Source: an uncultured Georgenia sp.
GTDB taxonomy: Bacteria > Actinomycetota > Actinomycetes > Actinomycetales > Actinomycetaceae
Length of the DNA: 13,056 bases
Assembly: GCF_937958535.1 (NCBI RefSeq)
Contig: NZ_CALGNQ010000051.1
Coordinates: 1-13,056 of the forward strand
Direction of reading: 5' to 3'
How positions within the stretch are numbered: the stretch's first letter is position 1; every line of letters starts with the position of its first letter. Below are positions 6,148-12,815 of this stretch, piece after piece. Below the pieces are notes generated by a model. The model did not search any database. It was given only the letters and a program-made list of their open reading frames with translations, and was not told the DNA's origin. The position numbers and the translations under genes were made by a program.

Positions 6148-6519
6148 ATGCGGTTCCTCGTACGTCTCGTCGTGAACTCGGTGGCGATCTGGCTCACCTC
6201 GCTCTTCCTCTCGGGGATCTCGCTGCCGGAGGCCGAGGGCTGGGAGCAGGTGCTCGTCGTCGGGGTGGTCGGGCTGGTGTTCACCCTCGTCAACCTCGTC
6301 GTCAAGCCGGTCGTCAGCCTCTTCGCGCTGCCGCTGACGATCCTCACCCTCGGGCTCTTCAGCCTCGTCATCAACGCCCTGATGCTCCTGCTCACCAGCT
6401 GGCTGACGAGCTTCACCGAGTGGCACCTCGTCGTCGACGGCTTCTGGTGGGCGCTGCTCGCAGCGCTGATCATCTCGGTGATCAGCTGGGTGCTCAACGC
6501 GGTGCTCTCGCGCGACTGA
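6148..6519 (+). CDS. Phage holin family 4-like small membrane protein (YvlD/PF04020 type)
   Basis: A 123-residue hydrophobic protein with about four transmembrane helices (roughly residues 3-23, 36-53, 57-84 and 96-118). It carries the family hallmark VNLVVKPVVSLFALPLTILT followed by LGLFSLVINALMLLL. The family is widespread in bacterial chromosomes under the name phage holin family protein, but most members have no known lytic role; there are no phage genes here, so function is unknown. The start is ATG 6148. Homologous sequence begins here (MRFLVRLVVNSVAIWL), and no good Shine-Dalgarno site precedes it. GACGAT ends 7 nt before the ATG, consistent with a leaderless transcript. The stop is 1 bp from the end of the convergent hydrolase gene. 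Confidence 0.87.
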   Translation: MRFLVRLVVNSVAIWLTSLFLSGISLPEAEGWEQVLVVGVVGLVFTLVNLVVKPVVSLFALPLTILTLGLFSLVINALMLLLTSWLTSFTEWHLVVDGFWWALLAALIISVISWVLNAVLSRD

Positions 6520-6520
6520 C

Positions 6521-8062
6521 TCACCCCCGCTCCAGGGTGTAGGCGGTGGCCGTCACCCGGGCCCCGGGCCCGCCGGAGATGGCGGCCAGCCGCCGCGCCA
6601 CGTGGGTCACCGAGGGCTCGCCCGCCGCGAGGGCGAGCTCGGCCGTGCGCGCGTACTCCGCGATGGAGTGGGACTCGGCGGGCGGGACGGCGAAGCGCAG
6701 CTCACCGGTGGTGCCGGTGGCCAGTGACCGGCTCACGGTCGTGCGCGCCGGTTCTGCCGGGTTGGAGGCGCCGTCCAGGCCCAGGATCGGGTCCTCCACG
6801 TGCTCGAGGTGGAGCAGCTCGGTGTCCGCGGGCGTGCGGAGGTGGCCCACCGGGGACCCGGCCGTCACCACCGTCGTGATGGTGAAGCGGTGGCGGAGCA
6901 GCGGGTCAGCCGCCAGCCGGGCGGCCACCAGCCCGCCCTGGCTGAAGCCGACGACCGCCACCGGCTCACCGGGCCGGATGCCGGCGAGCTCCATCGCACG
7001 GGCGGCGCCGATCTCGACGTCACTGACCAGCTCGCCGTAGGCCTCGACATTCGTCAGGTTGTCCACCGGGTTGCGGCCGCCCGGGGCCATCGCCTGGGTG
7101 CTCGGCAGCAGGACGGTCCAGCTGCGGGTGCCGTCGGGGTGGTCCGTGCGCCGGACCTCGAGCGTACCGGGGGCGGCGCCGTGGTCCTGGTGGATGTCGT
7201 GCAGTGCGGTGAGCACCGCGGGGAGGTCCGGTGCCGGGGGCACAAGCCGGGACGGCGCGACCGTCACCCGCAGGTCGGTCGCCGTGCCGGGGGTGCGGCC
7301 GGTGAGGCCGTGGAAGCCCATGGTGACCGGGATGACGAGCCGCTGCGCCGCGGTGAGCGCGTCCGGGTCGAGCCGGCGGCCGTCGTAGGTGAACGGGCGG
7401 GGCACGAGGAACCACGGGATGACGTACTGCCCGTGCTCGCCCAGCTCGCGCACCGCGCGGTCCAGGGCGACGGCGTCGGGCGGCAGGTGCTCGTCACCGA
7501 CGACGGCGTTGACGAGCGCGCCGGCCCCGGCGAGCAGGGCCTGACCCGGGGTGCGCGGCCGGAAGCCGGGCAGCCGCCCGACCAGCGCGAGACGGCCGCC
7601 CACCGACACGCCGGCGTGGAGGAGAGAGAGCTGGTAGACGAGCAGGCGCAGGTACCCCACCCACGAGGGAGCGGGTCCCCGGACGTGCGCCGCCAGCTCG
7701 GCCTCCTCGTAGAGGACGCGGGCGTACCGCAGCGCGACCAGGAGCGCACCGGCCTCCTCGTTCAACCGGTGCACGCCCCACCAGCCGTGGAGGGCGGCGT
7801 CGACGGCGGCCTCGGCGCGGGCGGCGGCGCCCGGGGCGAGCGTGGCGTCGAGCGCGAGGTCGCGCTGGGCGGCGGACAGGGCCGCCGCGAGCTGGGCGGT
7901 GTCTTGCACGACCTCCTCCAGCCGGCCCTCGATGTGGCGCAGCTCCGCGACGTCCACCCGGGTGGCCCCCACCCCGCCCCGGACGTGGACGGAGGTGCGG
8001 TGCCGCCCATCGGCCGGGAGGGGGGTGCCGTCGCCGTCGTGGCTGTGGAGCAGGGCGGTCAC
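6521..8062 (-). CDS. Lipase-like alpha/beta hydrolase with helical N-terminal domain (possible type VII-secretion-associated effector)
   Basis: A 513-residue protein I cannot assign to a named enzyme. The C-terminal half (about 240-513) looks like a lipase-type alpha/beta hydrolase: nucleophile elbow GFSQGG (Ser374), then VTAGSPVG (399-406), a likely acid in VEDPILGLDG (Asp424), and a likely His in ESHSIAEY (His465). The N-terminal part (about 36-125) is helical, with heptad-like Leu/Ala and a WWGVHRLNEEAGALLVALRY segment followed by LYEEAE, resembling helical domains of ESX-related proteins. A hydrophobic stretch follows (about 138-190); no signal peptide is seen. The start chosen is GTG 8062, giving a GTGA overlap with the upstream small gene and GGGAGG 4 nt before it; GTG 8074 is an alternative. 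Coupling to a WXG100-like gene suggests joint secretion or complex formation, which is an inference. No T7SS core gene is in the window. Confidence 0.8.
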   Translation of the reverse strand: MTALLHSHDGDGTPLPADGRHRTSVHVRGGVGATRVDVAELRHIEGRLEEVVQDTAQLAAALSAAQRDLALDATLAPGAAARAEAAVDAALHGWWGVHRLNEEAGALLVALRYARVLYEEAELAAHVRGPAPSWVGYLRLLVYQLSLLHAGVSVGGRLALVGRLPGFRPRTPGQALLAGAGALVNAVVGDEHLPPDAVALDRAVRELGEHGQYVIPWFLVPRPFTYDGRRLDPDALTAAQRLVIPVTMGFHGLTGRTPGTATDLRVTVAPSRLVPPAPDLPAVLTALHDIHQDHGAAPGTLEVRRTDHPDGTRSWTVLLPSTQAMAPGGRNPVDNLTNVEAYGELVSDVEIGAARAMELAGIRPGEPVAVVGFSQGGLVAARLAADPLLRHRFTITTVVTAGSPVGHLRTPADTELLHLEHVEDPILGLDGASNPAEPARTTVSRSLATGTTGELRFAVPPAESHSIAEYARTAELALAAGEPSVTHVARRLAAISGGPGARVTATAYTLERG

Positions 8063-8334
8063 CGGTCCTCCCACGCCCGCGCCACCGCGGCCGACATCTC
8101 GGCGGCCCGTTCCCGGGCGGTGGCGAGCAGCTCACCGAGCCGGTCGGCGTGGAGGAGCAGGTCCTCCAGGCGGGCGGTGAACTCGTCGGCGGCCGAGGAC
8201 TGCCACTGCTCCGGGAACGCCCCGCGCAGATGGTGCACGACGACGGCGAGCACGCGCTGCGCGTCACCGACGGAGACGCAGCCCTCCCCGGCCCCGCCCC
8301 AGCCGTCGACCACGACGGGCGTGCAGCTCGTCAT
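8059..8334 (-). CDS. WXG100-like small helical protein
   Basis: A 91-residue protein. After a short N-terminal segment it is predicted to be two helices separated by a turn at PEQWQSSAADEF (residues 41-52). Trp44-x-Ser with the AAxxF pattern is a variant of the W-x-G hairpin of WXG100/ESAT-6-like proteins, and the length fits that family. Leu/Ala repeats on both sides would form a helical hairpin. The start is ATG 8334, with GGGGAAGG just upstream; the longer open frame continues across the promoter region into the phosphatase shadow and is rejected. Its stop overlaps the hydrolase start (GTGA), so the two products are probably made in fixed ratio and may bind each other. It could also be a generic helical chaperone for the hydrolase. 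Two Cys residues near the N-terminus are unusual for WXG100 proteins. Confidence 0.72.
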   Translation of the reverse strand: MTSCTPVVVDGWGGAGEGCVSVGDAQRVLAVVVHHLRGAFPEQWQSSAADEFTARLEDLLLHADRLGELLATARERAAEMSAAVARAWEDR

Positions 8335-8348
8335 CGTCCTTCCCCTTT

Positions 8349-8368
8349 CGTCGGGTGCCGGCCCGACG
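8349..8368 (-). promoter_or_regulatory. Perfect inverted repeat in the promoter/leader of the WXG100-like operon
   Basis: CGTCGGG and CCCGACG (7-bp arms, 6-nt spacer) lie 14 bp upstream of ATG 8334. A TAGCGT -10-like hexamer (8366-8371, minus strand) overlaps the arm, so the dyad would cover the transcription start. A second, wider pair CGTCCCC / GGGGACG occurs at 8383-8389 and 8414-8420. The rest of the 166-bp divergent gap 8335-8500 shows no gene. Confidence 0.42.
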
Positions 8369-8500
8369 CTAGGGCGACCAGCCGTCCCCGGATCGGCGCG
8401 TCCCGGCCGCGCTGGGGACGCCGTCGTCGGCACTGGAGCCTGTGGCGCACCGGGCCCCAAGTCGGTGGCTTTCCCCGGCGGGGCGGGCGAGAATGCCGCC

Positions 8501-9001
8501 ATGTCGCCCTTCACCGTCTCCTTCGTCTGCACCGGGAACATCTGCCGCTCGCCCATGGGGGAGGTCATCCTCCGTGACCTCCTGGAACGCGAGGGGCTCG
8601 GTGAGCGGGTCCGGGTCGTCTCGGCCGGTACCGGCGACTGGCACGTCGGCGGCCCCGCAGACCCGCGCACGGTCAGCACGCTGCGCCGGTTCGGCCTGGA
8701 CGGCGAGAGCCACGTCGCGCGCCAGTTCGTCGCCGAGAGCTTCCGGGAGGTCGACCTCGTCCTCGCCCTGGACCGCAGTCACGAACGGTTCCTCCGCTCC
8801 CTCGCACCGACGAGCGAGGACGCGGACAAGGTCCATCTCCTGCGCAGCTTCGACGAGGCTGCGGTCGCGGCGGGCGAGCTCGAGGTCGACGACCCCTACT
8901 TCGGTGAGGACGCCGACTTCGTCACCACCTACGAGGAGGTCCTGCCCGCCTGCGAGGGCCTCGTGGCGCACCTCAAGGAGCGGCTCAGCGTCGCGAGCTG
9001 A
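8501..9001 (+). CDS. Low-molecular-weight protein tyrosine phosphatase
   Basis: A 166-residue cytosolic phosphatase. The active-site P-loop CTGNICRS (Cys10 nucleophile, Arg16) lies right after the first beta strand, and the general acid is Asp131 in the DDPYFG loop. It hydrolyses phosphotyrosine by a cysteinyl-phosphate intermediate. Length and layout are standard. SAGTGDWHVGGPADPR (41-56) is the usual substrate-groove segment. Known actinobacterial members (such as mycobacterial PtpA) act in signalling or are secreted, but no kinase or capsule genes adjoin it, so the target is unknown. The start is ATG 8501; a Shine-Dalgarno site is not evident, and GAGAAT lies 6-11 nt upstream, compatible with leaderless transcription. 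Its 3' end overlaps the convergent oxidoreductase gene by 17 bp. Confidence 0.92.
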   Translation: MSPFTVSFVCTGNICRSPMGEVILRDLLEREGLGERVRVVSAGTGDWHVGGPADPRTVSTLRRFGLDGESHVARQFVAESFREVDLVLALDRSHERFLRSLAPTSEDADKVHLLRSFDEAAVAAGELEVDDPYFGEDADFVTTYEEVLPACEGLVAHLKERLSVAS

Positions 9002-10157
9002 GCAGACGCGGCTGCCGACCGGTGAGGGAGGCCCGCCTGGGCCACACCGCACTGCCCGGCCGCACGCCCTCCAGCCGCAGGGCGAGCACCGCGCCGGTGA
9101 GGCCGGCGTCCTTGAGCCGCGCGGCGAGCCGGCCCGCGAACACCGTCTCCCTCGGTGAGTCGTCCCGCTCGGTGAGCTGGACGGTGGCCACGGTCCGGCC
9201 GACGCTCACCCCGATGGCGTAGAAGCCGAGGTCGACGGCGGCCGGTCGGGTCCCGGCGACACGGCTCAGCACCGTGTCGGCGGCCATCGCCCCGAGCGGT
9301 GCGGCCGACCGGCAGCCCATCGACAGGGCCGGACCGGCGGGCGCGACGGCGTCACCGGCGCCGACGACGCGGTCGTCGTCCACGCTGGTGAGCGTCTCGT
9401 CGGTGAGGAGGCGGCCGCGCCCGTCCGTCGACAGGCCGCTGGCACCGGCGAGGCCGGAGGGGGTGAAGCCGCCCGCCCACACCGTCACCGGCCCGGCCAG
9501 GAGGGCGCCGTCGTCGAGGACGACGGCGTCCGGCCGCACCTCCCGCACGGCGCGCTGCTCGACGACGTCGACGCCCAGCCCCGCGAGCTGGGCGGCCATG
9601 GTGCGGCGTGCCCGTCCGCCGAGGGTGGGGGCGAGTCGGCCCCCGCAGACCATCCGGACGGCGCGACCCGCCGCGGCCAGCTCGGCGGCCGTCTCGATGC
9701 CGGTCGGGCCGCCGCCGACGACGGTGACGGGCGTGGTGGGCGGCAGACCGACGAGGGCGGAGCGCAGGCGCCGGGCGCCGTCCAGGGAGGCGACGTCGTG
9801 GGCGTGGGCGATCCCGGGCAGCGGGGCCGCGGGCGGTGCCGTGCTCCCGGCGGCATAGACGAGGTGGTCGTAGCCCAGGTCCGTGCCGGAGGCGAGGTGG
9901 ACGGTGCGGGTGGCGGCGTCGACCCGGGCCACGGTGTCGACGACGAGCCGGACGCCCGGGGCGAGGAGCCCGGCGAGGTCGGTGGTGGCCCGGTGCGTGC
10001 CCGAGACCAGGCGGTGCAGGCGGGTGCGCTCGACGAACTCGGGCCGCGGGTTGACGACCGTGACCGCGACGTCGGGCCGGCGGCGCAGCCGGTTGGCGGC
10101 CATCGTGCCGGCGTACCCGGCACCGATGACGACGACGTGGTGACGTGGGGTGACCAT
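8985..10157 (-). CDS. FAD/NAD(P)-dependent oxidoreductase (NDH-2-like pyridine nucleotide-disulfide family)
   Basis: A 390-residue two-dinucleotide-binding-domain flavoprotein. The FAD Rossmann motif is VVVIGAGYAGTMAA (8-21), the NAD(P) motif is VTVVGGGPTGIETAAEL (144-160), and the second FAD segment is VVGAGDAVAP (264-273). No redox-active CxxxxC is present, so it resembles NADH:quinone oxidoreductase II or ferredoxin-reductase-like proteins rather than disulfide reductases. No hydrophobic membrane anchor is obvious at the C-terminus. Electron acceptor unknown. The start is ATG 10157 with GGAGG 5 nt upstream. It lies directly downstream of the ECF41-type sigma gene. Oxidoreductases are one of the three enzyme classes (with CMD-family proteins and epimerases) known to accompany ECF41 sigma factors, and both genes share a promoter-like element, so it is probably a sigma target. 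Confidence 0.88.
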   Translation of the reverse strand: MVTPRHHVVVIGAGYAGTMAANRLRRRPDVAVTVVNPRPEFVERTRLHRLVSGTHRATTDLAGLLAPGVRLVVDTVARVDAATRTVHLASGTDLGYDHLVYAAGSTAPPAAPLPGIAHAHDVASLDGARRLRSALVGLPPTTPVTVVGGGPTGIETAAELAAAGRAVRMVCGGRLAPTLGGRARRTMAAQLAGLGVDVVEQRAVREVRPDAVVLDDGALLAGPVTVWAGGFTPSGLAGASGLSTDGRGRLLTDETLTSVDDDRVVGAGDAVAPAGPALSMGCRSAAPLGAMAADTVLSRVAGTRPAAVDLGFYAIGVSVGRTVATVQLTERDDSPRETVFAGRLAARLKDAGLTGAVLALRLEGVRPGSAVWPRRASLTGRQPRLLSSRR

Positions 10158-10199
10158 GGGGTCCTCCGTTTGTCCTCGGGTGCATGGCTGTGCCCCCGA

Positions 10200-10226
10200 G
10201 ACACGGCAGCACGCCGTGCCGTGACA
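10200..10226 (-). promoter_or_regulatory. Predicted ECF41-type promoter of the oxidoreductase gene
   Basis: On the minus strand TGTCACG (10220-10226) is followed after 16 bp by TGTC (10200-10203), ending 42 bp before ATG 10157. The same 27-bp element, identical at 21 positions, lies upstream of the sigma gene. Published ECF41 promoters use a TGTCACA -35 and a CGTC -10. An inverted repeat CACGGCA / TGCCGTG (10202-10208 and 10217-10223) fills the spacer and could be an operator instead or as well. Confidence 0.6.
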
Positions 10227-10241
10227 TGCGGCGGGTGCGGC

Positions 10242-11171
10242 TCAGGTGGGGCGGGCCTCCCGGCCCGCGGCGCGGAACTCCGCGGCGAGCGCCCAGACGT
10301 CGGCGACCGGGCCGAGGTGGGCGAGCTTGTCCGGGTTGGCGACGTTGCGGATGGTCCGCACCCGGCCGTCGACGATGTCGAGCGCGAGCGCCTGCAGCAC
10401 CCGGCCCTCCCGGTCGCGTGCCAGGGCCCCGGGCTGGCCGTTGACCTCGCACTGCTCGAGCGTGACGCCCACGCGGCGCAGCCGCGGGGCACCCGCCACC
10501 ACGACCCGCAGCACCCTGTCCGCCCCGACCACCGCGCGGGGCAGGGCGGGGGCCTTGCCGCCCGCGTCGCTGACGAGCTCGACATCGGCGGCGAGCAGCT
10601 CGCGCAGGCCGTCGACGTCGCCGGCGGTGAAGGCGGCGAAGAACCGGGCCGCCAGGGCGTCGCGCTCCTCCCGGTCCGTCTCGAAGCGCGGGCGGCCCTC
10701 GTCCACGTGCCGTCGGGCGCGGACGGCCAGCTGCCGGCAGGCGGCCTCGGAGCGCTCGACGGTGGCGGCGATCTCGGGGAAGGAGAAGCCGAAGACGTCC
10801 CGGAGCACGAAGACGGCCCGCTCGAGGGGGCTGAGCCGCTCGAGCAGCACCAGGGCCGCCATCGAGACGGTGTCGGCCAGCTCGGCGGAGCGCTCCGGGT
10901 CCTGGTACGGGTCCTCGAGCAGCGGCTCGGGGAACCACTCCCCGACGTATTGCTCACGCCGCACCCGCGCGGACCGCAGGACGTTGAGCGACACCCGCGT
11001 GACGATGGTCGACAGGAACGCCTTGGGCGACAGCGGCCGGGTCGGTGAGGTCTCGTAGCGCAGCCACGTCTCCTGCACGGCGTCCTCGGCCTCGCTCACG
11101 CTGCCCAGGATCCGGTACGCGATCGAGAACAGCAGCGGGCGCAGGTCCTCGAACTCCTCGGTGCGCGTCAT
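10242..11171 (-). CDS. ECF41-type RNA polymerase sigma factor (SigJ-like) with SnoaL-like C-terminal domain
   Basis: A 309-residue sigma-70-family factor that directs RNA polymerase to specific promoters. Region 2 spans about residues 5-75 (FSIAYRILGSVSEAEDAVQE) and region 4 about 105-155 (LERLSPLERAVFVLRDVFGF, then FPEIAATVERSEAACRQL). The C-terminal part (about 168-290) is a SnoaL/NTF2-like domain. Three hallmark motifs of the ECF41 group are visible: WFPEP (79-83, group form WLPEP), SDAGGK (201-206, group form DGGGK) and NPDKL (279-283). In this group the fused domain replaces a separate anti-sigma factor. Start ATG 11171 has GGGGAGGG 3 nt upstream; the longer open frame to 11324 is unsupported. 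A TGTCACA-type element upstream suggests autoregulation, and the downstream oxidoreductase is the likely target. The inducing signal is unknown. Confidence 0.92.
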   Translation of the reverse strand: MTRTEEFEDLRPLLFSIAYRILGSVSEAEDAVQETWLRYETSPTRPLSPKAFLSTIVTRVSLNVLRSARVRREQYVGEWFPEPLLEDPYQDPERSAELADTVSMAALVLLERLSPLERAVFVLRDVFGFSFPEIAATVERSEAACRQLAVRARRHVDEGRPRFETDREERDALAARFFAAFTAGDVDGLRELLAADVELVSDAGGKAPALPRAVVGADRVLRVVVAGAPRLRRVGVTLEQCEVNGQPGALARDREGRVLQALALDIVDGRVRTIRNVANPDKLAHLGPVADVWALAAEFRAAGREARPT

Positions 11172-11209
11172 CGTCCCTCCCCGGTGTCCAGCGTGCCCGT
11201 CGTCCCTGG

Positions 11210-11236
11210 GACACGACAGCCGGGCGGGCTGTGACA
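11210..11236 (-). promoter_or_regulatory. Predicted autoregulatory ECF41-type promoter of the sigma gene
   Basis: TGTCACA (11230-11236, minus strand) matches the published ECF41 -35 exactly and is followed after 16 bp by TGTC (11210-11213). The sigma ATG is 38 bp further on, with a good ribosome site between. Reading across the plus strand, the 27-bp element is the counterpart of 10200-10226. A 6-bp dyad ACAGCC / GGCTGT (11216-11221 and 11227-11232) overlaps it. Confidence 0.65.
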
Positions 11237-11258
11237 CCGGCCGACCCCGCGGCTCTGG

Positions 11259-11264
11259 GAGACT
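11259..11264 (+). promoter_or_regulatory. Possible -10 element for a leaderless purB transcript
   Basis: GAGACT ends 7 nt before the purB ATG, the spacing expected when transcription starts at the start codon itself. No purine-rich ribosome site lies upstream of that ATG (the preceding bases are TGTCCCCC). No convincing -35 is seen; the ECF41-like element 11210-11236 lies behind it on the other strand. Confidence 0.35.
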
Positions 11265-11271
11265 GTCCCCC

Positions 11272-12780
11272 ATGAGCGAGCAGCACAGCAGCCCGTCCTC
11301 CGCCGGCCTCGCCGGGACCGGCACCGGCGCCGCACCGGGCCGTCACCGCGTCTCCCTGGCGGAGATCGAGCCCCCGATCGCGCTCGGACCGCTGGACGGA
11401 CGCTACCGGCAGGTCGTCGCACCCCTCGTCGACCACCTCTCGGAGGCGGCGCTGAACCGGGCCCGGCTCGACGTCGAGGTCTCCTGGCTCGTCCACCTCA
11501 CCACCACCGGCGCCCTGCCCGGCGCGCCCGCGCTGCGGGAGGCGGACGTCGCCTACCTGCGCGGTATCGTCGACTCCTTCGGGGCGGCGGAGATCGCCGA
11601 GCTCGCCGAGATCGAGCGCGAGACACGGCACGACGTCAAGGCGGTGGAGTACTTCCTCAAGCGCCGCCTCGCCGCCGCGGCGGAGGCGCTGGGCCCGGAC
11701 AGCCCACTGCCCCGGGTGAGCGAGATCGTCCACATCTTCTGCACCAGCGAGGACATCAACAACCTCGCCTACGCGATGACGATCCGGGACGCCGTCCGCC
11801 AGGTGTGGCTGCCCGCCGCGATCGGCCTGGTCGGCGACCTGGCCGAGATGGCGCGGCAGACCGCCGAGCTGCCCATGCTCTCCCGCACCCACGGGCAGAC
11901 CGCGACCCCGACGACGCTCGGCAAGGAGCTCGCGGTGCTCACCACCCGGCTGCGCCGCCAGCTGCGGCGGGTCTCCACGGCCGAGTTCCTCGGCAAGATC
12001 AACGGCGCTACCGGGACCTACGGGGCCCACGTCGTCTCCGTGCCCGAGACCGACTGGCAGGCGGTCTCCCGCTCGTTCGTCGAGGGGCTCGGGCTCACCT
12101 GGAACCCGCTGACCACGCAGATCGAGCCGCACGACTGGCAGGCCGAGCTCTACGCCGACATCGCGCGCTTCAACCGCGTGCTGCACAACCTGTGCACCGA
12201 CGTCTGGACCTACATCTCGCTCGGCTACTTCCGCCAGCGGCTCTCGGCGCAGGGGTCGACCGGCTCCTCGACCATGCCGCACAAGGTCAACCCGATCCGT
12301 TTCGAGAACGCCGAGGCGAACCTGGAGATCTCCTGCGCGCTGCTCGACACGCTCGGTGCCACGCTCGTCACCTCCCGGCTGCAGCGCGACCTCACCGACT
12401 CGACGACGCAGCGCAACATCGGGGTGGCGATCGGCCACTCGCTGCTCGCCGTGGACAACGTGCGCCGCGGGCTGGCCGGCCTCGACGTCGACACCGCGGC
12501 CCTCGAGCGGGACCTCGACGCCTCGTGGGAGGTGCTCGGGGAGGCGGTGCAGTCGGCGATGCGGGCCGCGTCGGTCGCCGGCGCCGAGGGCATGACCGAC
12601 CCCTACGAGCGACTCAAGGAGCTCACCCGCGGGCGCCAGGTGGACGCCGAGGGGATGCGAGCGGTCATCACCGGGATGGGGCTGCCGAAGGACGTCGAGG
12701 AGCGCCTGCTGGCACTGACCCCGGCGGACTACACGGGCCTGGCCGCGTCCCTCGTCGACCACCTCGACGACCCCGTCTGA
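11272..12780 (+). CDS. purB: Adenylosuccinate lyase
   Basis: A 502-residue fumarase/aspartase-superfamily enzyme catalysing two steps of purine synthesis: SAICAR to AICAR plus fumarate, and adenylosuccinate to AMP plus fumarate. Diagnostic segments are ALGPLDGRY (37-45), ERETRHDVKAVEYFLK (115-130), CTSEDINNLA (157-166), the catalytic-His motif SRTHGQTATP (204-213, His207), TTQIEPHDW (281-289) and the family signature GSSTMPHKVNP (331-341) with the catalytic Ser at 332-333. The order and wording of these motifs match the E. coli PurB type rather than the shorter B. subtilis type. The first 30 or so residues (Ser/Gly/Ala-rich) are an extension not needed for the fold. The start is ATG 11272, since no later in-frame Met precedes the conserved core. 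It is divergent from the sigma gene (100 bp gap). Active as a homotetramer in the cytosol. Confidence 0.97.
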   Translation: MSEQHSSPSSAGLAGTGTGAAPGRHRVSLAEIEPPIALGPLDGRYRQVVAPLVDHLSEAALNRARLDVEVSWLVHLTTTGALPGAPALREADVAYLRGIVDSFGAAEIAELAEIERETRHDVKAVEYFLKRRLAAAAEALGPDSPLPRVSEIVHIFCTSEDINNLAYAMTIRDAVRQVWLPAAIGLVGDLAEMARQTAELPMLSRTHGQTATPTTLGKELAVLTTRLRRQLRRVSTAEFLGKINGATGTYGAHVVSVPETDWQAVSRSFVEGLGLTWNPLTTQIEPHDWQAELYADIARFNRVLHNLCTDVWTYISLGYFRQRLSAQGSTGSSTMPHKVNPIRFENAEANLEISCALLDTLGATLVTSRLQRDLTDSTTQRNIGVAIGHSLLAVDNVRRGLAGLDVDTAALERDLDASWEVLGEAVQSAMRAASVAGAEGMTDPYERLKELTRGRQVDAEGMRAVITGMGLPKDVEERLLALTPADYTGLAASLVDHLDDPV

Positions 12781-12800
12781 GCGTACGTCCCACGCATGCC

Positions 12801-12814
12801 GCCCCGATCGGGGC
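12801..12814 (+). terminator. Weak terminator-like stem after purB
   Basis: GCCCC-GATC-GGGGC forms a 5-bp stem with a 4-nt loop 20 bp after the purB stop. It contains a 12-bp perfect palindrome. The stem is short and has no T-tract, so termination may instead depend on Rho or on the repeat array that follows. Confidence 0.3.
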
Positions 12815-12815
12815 C

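Noticed and set aside
6148..6519. Prophage remnant suggested by the holin-family protein
   Set aside because: PF04020-type proteins are common chromosomal membrane proteins; no other phage gene or attachment site is visible.
6800..8500. Upstream extension of the phosphatase frame
   Set aside because: Antisense to the hydrolase and WXG100-like genes; the phosphatase fold begins at ATG 8501.
8059..8679. 206-residue version of the WXG100-like protein
   Set aside because: The extra N-terminus crosses the divergent promoter region and is antisense to the phosphatase gene; ATG 8334 has its own ribosome site.
10954..12762. 602-residue minus-strand open frame opposite purB
   Set aside because: Shadow of purB with Arg/Gly/Ala-biased, motif-free translation.
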